From Paulinella micropora (lineage: Eukaryota > Cercozoa > Imbricatea > Euglyphida > Paulinellidae), in contig WBZZ01004762.1 of assembly GCA_019918135.1 (NCBI GenBank), positions 1-64,000 of the forward strand: a stretch of 64,000 nucleotides of DNA, written 5' to 3'. Shown here piece by piece: positions 57,658 through 64,000 of this stretch. The notes under the pieces were generated by a model. It saw only the letters and a program-made list of their open reading frames with translations. It had not been told where the DNA came from and made no database searches. The translations under genes were made by a program, and so were the position numbers. Each line of letters begins with the position of its first letter. Within the stretch, counting starts at the first letter, position 1.

Positions 57658-58245
57658 TCATCATAACCTGTTATGGTTGATGAATCATGAACAGACGGGA
57701 CGGCTGGCGCGGTGGCAAGCGTTCTTGTCTTGTTTCGATTTTGCAATGGTCCATCTACCGGGAAAGCGAAATGTGGTCGCTGATAGCCTCTCTAGGCTAG
57801 AGTTTAACTCAGAAGTATCGGCGTTGGTGTCCACGGTGGAGATGGAAGACTTGTCCACTGACAAGGTGTATGAGGTCAGCCACATTGAGGCGATGGAGAT
57901 GGCGAGTGGAGTCCGATATGACCGCACAGGTCTACGGTACAGTCCACAAGGCCCGGATCACGGGATATGTTGTGAGCTACATACCCAGGAGGACGCTGAG
58001 TGGTCCTATGAGGTATATGAGAATGCGAAGGCGAACATAAGAGAGGAAGAGGAGACGCAGGAAGCTTATGCGGAGCCTCCTCAAGAGCGGAGAAGTGACC
58101 TAGACGATGACCCGGAAAGAATCGGGTACGGCTAGAAGATGGTACTATCCATATAGCCTCGCCTACCGCATGGAGGCAACGACAGGCTCAAGATCCGGAG
58201 TTTAAAGAACTGATACAGTTATATCAGAACCCGGATGAGCTACGG

Positions 58246-59391
58246 ATGACGAAAGCGATCAAAGATCAAATGAAGGAGTTGGAATGGAGAGATGGTCTAC
58301 TGTGGTACAAGGGCCTTCACGGTCGCTATGCGTCACAGCCGGACAAATGGACCCTTTGGGTACCGGAGAGTCTGAAACGATTTATATTTGTCGCAGCCCA
58401 CAATTGCCCACTTTTGGCGCATCCGGGTCGACAACGAACTCACATGTTCGTAGCGAGGCGATTCTGGTGGAAGAAGATGAAGGAGGAGATAGATCAGGCG
58501 GTGGATGCATGCATCCCGTGCAAGATAAGCAAAACACCACTGAAGGCAAATTTCGGCCTGATTGGCGAATTTCCTCTTCATGCGGCGATGTTTGAGTTTA
58601 TACACATTGATCATATGGGACCTTTCCCAGAATCGAAGGATGGTTACAAATACCTCCTTACGGCTATTGACAGAGCCACCAACTATGTGTGGATCATCCC
58701 TGTCAAAGACGTTACCGGCAAGACGACGGCCGAGGCGCTGATCGATAGGATCATCTCACAGATCGGAGTACCAAGAAAGATATGTTATGATCGAGGCTCG
58801 GACTTTAATAGCGAGGTCATCGACAAACTATCTAAATTTTACGGGATGAAATGGCAATACGTTACTGCCTATACCCGCGAGCAAATGGGAGAAATCGAGC
58901 GGGTACACAGACCCCTCAAAGCCTCGCTAAAGATGTATTGCACGAAGAAGGAGAATCAAAGAGCATGGGTCGAGGCAGCACCATCATTTGCGTTTGCAAT
59001 GAACTGTCTACCCTCTACGGCGTTAGGAGGCTCGAAGAGCTCAATCTCGCCATATCAGTTAGTATATGGGCGTGAGCCTGATATCCCGACTTCGCTCCTT
59101 CACCCAAAAGACACTTGGGCGGATGCGGATGAGTTGTTTGGGATGAGACTTAGAGTGAAGATGGAGGCGGAACAAATAGTCAGGGCGCATAGAGAGGCGG
59201 AGCGCCGAAAGACTGATGCTGAAGGGGTGCGACAAGCGCACTTGGATCAGATCAAGTTCCAGGTCGGGGATATTGTACTATTGTACCATCCTCAAGTCCC
59301 GAAGGAGTCAGCTCTAAGCTGTTCACTCACTGGAAAGGACCTTATCAGATTATGGAACAGCGGGACCTCTGAATTACAAGATCAGGGGTAG
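58246..59391 (+). mobile_element. gypsy integrase region
   Basis: HHCC zinc-binding part (HNCPLLAHPGRQRTH, then CIPCKISK). Core with HIDHMGPFP, LLTAIDRATNYVWIIPV, KICYDRGSDFNSEV and MGEIERVHRPLKASL. The D-D-E arrangement is legible. Confidence 0.88.
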
Positions 59392-59684
59392 AGGGAAGGT
59401 GCAAATTGTGAGAAGGCTGATTAAGTATGATCCCTTCTTACTGGAAGATGAATCCGTTGAGGAGGCGTTGAAACGGATGAAGGATGATTTCAAAGAGGTG
59501 CCGCCCATCCACAAGGAGGCTGGCATAGACCAAGACGATGCTTATCGGGCACCGATAGCTGAGAAGGAGGAGAGTGAGGTGGACAGCAAGGAGAAGACTG
59601 ACCGCATAAGCGCGGTGGGGACTCAGTCTAAGTCTCCGCGAGAGCATAGCGGAAAGAAGGAGAAGATCACAGAGGCGCAGCTAA

Positions 59685-60320
59685 GTGAGAGCGCGGAATG
59701 ATCTTATCAACGACCAACCGAGGACGGCGATGAGGTCGATGAGATCAAAGGACGTCCACCAGGAGGAGGAGGGAACGGACACTGACCCAAACGCGGGCAA
59801 CGTTGAGATTGTCCATGAGCGATGGAAGGAAGGCGATGCGATAGCAACCATCGCATGGGTGAAAGATGCTTTCTATCTGATGAGACCAGCGGAACAACAT
59901 GTCGCTGATGACACTCTCTCAGACTTATACTTGATGCGGGTCGTGGCGGTCCCACGACAGATGCGTGTCACACGGACACTCAAAATATCATCAGCCGCAA
60001 AGATAGTACAACCGATACTCCAGTTCTGGAGAAGTATGGACCCGGTGGAGGATCCAAAGGCAAGACATTATCTGCCAGTATATAAAGACGCAAAAAGTCT
60101 CGAGACATGGGATGATACAATTACTCCCAGAGACAAGGATTACACTGCGTGGACCATTCAGACACTGCCAAGAGGAGTGCTTGATGTCCCTTTTGAATTA
60201 TCGTTGGGCGGAATCCCTAATAAGATCTGGGACATTCTCGAACAGTCAAAGTTCGATCTGACTTTTGTTGGTCGTCCTCCACCAGGCAAAGAAATCCGCG
60301 CCAGACGACGAAGGCAGTAA
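59685..60320 (+). CDS. extra open frame after gypsy integrase, unrecognised (211 codons)
   Basis: Lies between integrase and the 3' untranslated part of the gypsy fossil. Its sequence (DAIATIAWVKDAFYLMRPAE, LQFWRSMDPVED, LPVYKDAKSLETWDD) is globular, with Trp/Asp-rich positions and a basic end (IRARRRRQ). No membrane segment or signal peptide is present, so envelope-like function is not supported. The TIAWVKDAFYLMRP part has the look of a BAH- or SH3-like strand pattern, which would suit chromatin targeting, but this is weak inference. It could be an integrase extension. Confidence 0.4.
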   Translation: MRARNDLINDQPRTAMRSMRSKDVHQEEEGTDTDPNAGNVEIVHERWKEGDAIATIAWVKDAFYLMRPAEQHVADDTLSDLYLMRVVAVPRQMRVTRTLKISSAAKIVQPILQFWRSMDPVEDPKARHYLPVYKDAKSLETWDDTITPRDKDYTAWTIQTLPRGVLDVPFELSLGGIPNKIWDILEQSKFDLTFVGRPPPGKEIRARRRRQ

Positions 60321-60811
60321 CAAGGAAACTGTTTTTCATTATGCGTCTCAAATAAACTGATTGATTGCCCACGGCGTATCATGATTTGATCATGCATCAT
60401 CAGTTATCAATATGAATATTAAAATGACTCAGTGATATAACTTGGCATTCGATCGCAACATGCGAGTGCGAAAGGTCGATCGACGATGATACTACACCGT
60501 ATACGGGGATCGCTAGTGTATTGAGCGATGGTGTTCCCGGGTATGACCCTTTCCAAGTCCTGGGATGATGTTCTCGAAAATGAAATGTTCTCTGAAACTT
60601 TCATTAAATTATTTTTTTCGATACATTATATAATGTCGTACCTGAGCACAGTCAATCTCTACTTGTTGTGTCGGTATATCGCAGGGTCGGGTACATACAC
60701 CTCGACTTCGGATATAGCAATTAGGACTGGCCCCCTAATACTATATCATAGGATATCCGCCTTATACAAGGGTATGTCATTAAAAAAGACAATGTACTTA
60801 CGATCTCTCTG

Positions 60812-60819
<8 letters not shown>
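60321..60819 (+). other. gypsy 3' untranslated part
   Basis: AT-rich, with small inverted repeats (ATGATTTGATCATGCATCAT near 60,380). No gene is seen. Confidence 0.5.
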
Positions 60820-60849
<30 letters not shown>

Positions 60850-60850
<1 letters not shown>

Positions 60851-61053
60851 GTGCTTCTCTGTCAGTGGCTGATGCATTTCTGCACATGCGCCTCCATCGT
60901 CTCACCCGTGAGGGGAGTACGAAGAATTGACGATAGGCTCTAATGACACCCCCGCAAGGGCAGTTCCAAACATTTCCAGACGGACCGGTATGTTCAATGA
61001 AAATACTGGTGGCACCGACGGAATCGAACTGGCGACAGGGCCCAGATGGTAGA
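60850..61053 (-). mobile_element. tRNA-derived SINE, copy S6 (head truncated), inside the gypsy fossil
   Basis: Same body and 3' end as S3, with the internal segment single. The head stops at TCTACCATCTGGGCCC, so box A is missing. Tail (AAT on plus) at 60,815-60,849. Confidence 0.78.
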
Positions 61054-61058
61054 ATAAT

Positions 61059-61119
<61 letters not shown>

Positions 61120-61120
<1 letters not shown>

Positions 61121-61350
61121 GTGCTTCTCTGTCAATGGCTGATGCAAATCTGCACATGCGCCTCCATCGTCTTCACCCGTGAGGGAGTACGAAGAATTGA
61201 CGATAGGCCTAATGACACCCCCGCAAGGCAGTTCCAACACTTCCAGGCGGGGCCGGTATGTTCAATGAAAATACTGGTGGCACCGACTGGAATCGAACTG
61301 GCGACAGGGCCCAGATGGTATAATTTGACCACTGGGCTATCACGGTGTCC
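61120..61350 (-). mobile_element. tRNA-derived SINE, copy S7, inside the gypsy fossil
   Basis: Complete head (GGACACCGTGATAGCCCAGT, then box B), body with small deletions, and an (ATT)n tail (61,054-61,119 on plus). Same orientation as S1-S6. Confidence 0.78.
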
Positions 61351-61351
61351 A

Positions 61352-61402
<51 letters not shown>

Positions 61403-61403
<1 letters not shown>

Positions 61404-61575
61404 GTGTATCTCCTGCCAATTGCTGAGCCAAAAGGCCATGTGCATCCAGTCCTCCATTCCATAAGGAAAGTCTCCACACCAATCGGTGGAATAAAGGAAG
61501 TGACGGCATAGAACATTACTCTAGGAGCTTTATACCAATCAGCCCATGGAAAGGACCGATGGCCTATGTACTCCC

Positions 61576-61576
<1 letters not shown>
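61403..61576 (-). mobile_element. repeat family R2 (SINE-like), copy 2
   Basis: By eye identical to 7188-7361, and again bounded by (AAT)n on both sides and adjacent to a tRNA-derived SINE copy. Confidence 0.65.
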
Positions 61577-61628
<52 letters not shown>

Positions 61629-61630
<2 letters not shown>

Positions 61631-62040
61631 ATATCTGAGGCGTACTGATGCAGCTAATGGCATATCCTCAACGGACATAAGCCTCCAATACCCTTGTTCG
61701 AGGTCCTCCACCCCCCCGTGTCAGTCTCTCGCCTGTTGATCGGGGCCACCGATGGAGCTCCTGAGGGCAAGACTGCACTAAGCCGAGGTTATTCCGCAGT
61801 CCCAGCAACCTCTTGCAAGACGTCACCGAATGTGCAAGTGCATACACCAAGCGCGGTTGCTAGAGCTGCCTCGAAACCCCACCCATAACAATCTGGTGTC
61901 TGCTGGGTCCTGGGCTAGTATCAACCAGCATATGCGGAGTTTAAGATCTTTTACGCGCGCAACGACCCTCCTCCCCAGCATCTACCACCAAAGGGTTATG
62001 AGTTGGCGTCACAGTTTAAATCCTTGATGCAATTGGGCTG
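61629..62040. repeat. AAT-bounded repeat R3, unrecognised
   Basis: A 412 bp block lies between (AAT)n tracts at 61,577-61,628 and 62,041-62,065. In minus orientation its end reads GCATCAGTACGCCTCAGATA then TAGT(ATT)n, loosely like the 3' end of the SINE. No Pol III boxes or coding motif were found. Confidence 0.4.
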
Positions 62041-62393
62041 AATAATAATAATAATAATAATAATGATGATAATGATAAGAAGAAGAAGGAGATCAAAGGG
62101 GGAATCGTATTACAGCACCACGTTGCTTGTATTTTTTATTAATAGTACGTTTGTTCTTGACATACTGCCGGAAAAAAAAAGAGAGAGATTGAGGGGAAGG
62201 AGTTCAAAATTTATAAGAACGGCTAGAGAATCCGCTTTGACATGCAGTATGAGGACATATTTATCGTCTTTTAGCGTCTATCAGTGGGTCGATGCGCTGT
62301 GTGGCATGATTCCATAGCGCATACTATTTGCAGAAAGAAATCAAAAGGTGTATGACGAAAATGCTATTTCCGTCATAAAATCGGGAGGGGTAC

Positions 62394-62585
62394 TGTAGGC
62401 ATCACCCCCCGGATAGCAGGTAAAAAGTACCTTTTCCTGGACCTGATGCCATTTTATTCCTGGTCTGTTGCCGTTTTCCTTTTTTGGCTTCACTAAGCTA
62501 ATACAACGAGACATCATTATCATTCTTGAGGACTGTGTTTGGTTGTATTACCGACTTTTTACGAGCTATCGTTGGGGGCATTACA
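62394..62585 (+). repeat. gypsy 3' LTR (192 bp)
   Basis: Starts TGTAGGCATCACC directly after the polypurine tract CGGGAGGGG and ends GCATTACA, followed by the target duplication ATATG (62,586-62,590). Confidence 0.88.
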
Positions 62586-62607
62586 ATATGAATATATACA
62601 ATCACAT

Positions 62608-62896
62608 CTCCCTCTCTCTCTCTCTCTTTCTTTCTCTCTCTTATATCCCTTGCATTCCATTATTTTTCTTGATTATTGTTGCTATAGAAGAAACTAAAGG
62701 GAAAGAAGAAGAAATTTACTAGCTGTTCTAGGTACTACAGCACTGAACATAATGCAAGAATGTGCAGGGAAGCAGTAATAGTCGCCAGCACCCAAGATGC
62801 TTAAGATTGCAATGCGAAATTTGTAACTAAAGTGTGTGTATGTGTGTGTGTGTGCACGTGTGTGTACATGTGTGTGTGAGCGATGGAGAGAAAGAT

Positions 62897-62929
<33 letters not shown>

Positions 62930-62960
62930 GAGATAGTATGTGTGTGTATGTGTACGTTAT
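62608..62960. repeat. (TC)n, (TG)n and (GA)n microsatellites
   Basis: CTCTCTCT tract at 62,608-62,641; TGTG tract at 62,834-62,880; GAGA/GATA tract at 62,890-62,935. Confidence 0.88.
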
Positions 62961-64000
62961 TACAAGGAATTATCATAAAAACACTTACAACCGCTGTTTA
63001 GGTATTACTAGTAATTAACATTAGTACTAGGTAACTTAGGTAATTATAATTATATATATATGTTTGTATATATCGATCCACGGTATCTATGTTGTATATA
63101 TTCTAGATATTTAATAAAATTATAAAATAATAGTAAAATAAAAAATTTTAACTTAAATAATACTGCTTCAGTGACCCTTAAGTATAATTATAATATAAAT
63201 CAAATTGGGGCAACGAAACCATAAGTCACTGAGACAGAACTAGTTAGGATGAAGTTAAGTATATAAGAATGATCGAACGTCTTCCCACATAATTTATAAG
63301 CTCAACAAATCACATCTTAAGATTCATGATAACATGAAAGACTCAAACGTTAACTCGCACCATTTGAAGGTAGTATAATATCGTTTTTTTAATACCATTT
63401 TTTCGCACCCTCAAAATGGCTATTATAAAAACGATTCGCTCTCCTATTGCTAGTTTGAACTTTCAATACGAAGCGTCAAAACAGCAAAATAAAAAAACGA
63501 AAATTTTGATGAATACGAAAAAGAAAAATAAAGAAATCCCTCTTGCTCTTAATCTCGCTTTTAAATAAAATAAAAATCAAGCAAAAAAATTTTCCGCTTT
63601 ACTTTTACTTTTAAATAAAAACATACATAATACAGACACCTAAAGAAAACACCCCAAAGAGCCCCCAATCTATAATCTAGATTATAGATTTAGCACGCAA
63701 GAAAAACATATATAAATAAAGAAAAAAACGAATTTGCAACACTGCGACAAAAAAGCGAAATTCTGTCGCAGAGGTTGCAACACTGCAACAGCGCCGTGTT
63801 GCCGTGTCGCAAAGACATATTCACGGAAATAGAATTTTCTAGAATTTGATGGGTAAGTATAGACTTATGATAATACTTCAAATACCTTTTTCCCTGTATC
63901 ACTGGTAGGTTTACGAGATAGATCGACTAATGGGGTTCGGCGTATTCATTGAAATTTTATGTTTCGGGTTCAATTCCGATGGAAGTCGCCTCTATTCTCT
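62961..64000. other. AT-rich DNA without recognised genes
   Basis: Low-GC sequence. A perfect 22 bp palindrome (ATCTATAATCTAGATTATAG and two more bases) lies at 63,668-63,689. A GCAACACTG/TGTCGCA-rich stretch lies at 63,735-63,815. A 70-codon minus-strand open frame at 63,690-63,902 has no motif. Confidence 0.5.

Larger units (their letters stand above)
50817..62585 (+). mobile_element. Ty3/gypsy fossil, nearly whole, 11.8 kb, with LTRs and 5 bp target duplication
   Basis: 5' LTR 50,817-51,058 (TGTAGGCATCACC...GGGGGCATTACA). A primer-binding-site-like TGGAGTCCACATCAC starts at 51,061, then a leader to 51,845. Gag occupies about 51,845-54,557, followed by a protease-like region (54,550-55,311). 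Reverse transcriptase and RNase H lie at 55,312-57,657 and continue to 58,135. Integrase is at 58,246-59,391. A further open frame is at 59,685-60,320. After a SINE-type cluster, a polypurine tract (62,382-62,390) and the 3' LTR 62,394-62,585 follow. ATATG flanks both sides. A few breaks are visible, pol being the best preserved. The LTRs differ by one ~50 bp block and scattered substitutions, so insertion is not very recent. Confidence 0.9.

Noticed and set aside
59685-60320. Envelope gene of the gypsy element
   Set aside because: No signal peptide, membrane span or cysteine pattern.

Overview
This window is eukaryotic and dominated by transposable elements. The evidence is canonical GT-AG introns, non-LTR retrotransposons with microsatellite tails, a tRNA-derived SINE, Ty1/copia and Ty3/gypsy remains, a piggyBac transposase gene and an IS630/Tc1-like transposase remnant. 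Two host-like genes are visible. One is the N-terminal part of an EAG/HCN/CNG-type voltage-gated cation channel at the left edge. The other is a small spliced nuclear-type gene near 15.2-15.9 kb. The mix fits a repeat-rich protist or alga, but I cannot place the organism further.

Layout. 1-1023 (minus): channel gene running off the window. 1.5-6.7 kb: microsatellites, then an old LINE (copy A: ORF1 end, APE endonuclease, reverse transcriptase). 6.7-12.4 kb: LINE copies B to E of related subfamilies. B is split by two clusters of SINE-type insertions separated by (AAT)n, and B to E are fused into nested inverted repeats that end in (GAA)n tails. 12.4-15.2 kb: simple repeats, a hairpin MITE-like unit and unassigned DNA. 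15.2-15.9 kb: spliced nuclear-type gene. 16,051-30,814: a 7.4 kb segment present twice in tandem and almost identical. Each unit holds a MITE, LTR-like fragments, an IS630-type transposase remnant, a GCATTGGATT decamer array and a Ty3/gypsy fossil.

31.06-34.77 kb: a minus-strand copia fossil with two 390 bp LTRs, sitting inside the gypsy fossil of the second unit; gypsy integrase remains follow it. 35.6-42.7 kb: two copia fossils lying head to head. 42.7-43.7 kb: inverted fragment of the gypsy family that is complete further right. 43.7-45.7 kb: a piggyBac-type transposase gene with one intron, cut at its 3' end by a copia-like fossil (45.7-50.7 kb). 50,817-62,585: an almost whole 11.8 kb Ty3/gypsy fossil with LTRs and a perfect 5 bp target duplication; its 3' part carries a second SINE-type cluster. 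62.6-64 kb: AT-rich DNA with simple repeats.

The least ordinary signals are three. First, a SINE family with a clear Pol III box A/box B head and an (ATT)n tail, all copies in one orientation and inserted into each other's tails. Second, another repeat family that shares its last ~30 nt with that SINE, so both probably use one LINE partner. Third, the inverted, stitched LINE copies. All LTR elements here read as fossils.
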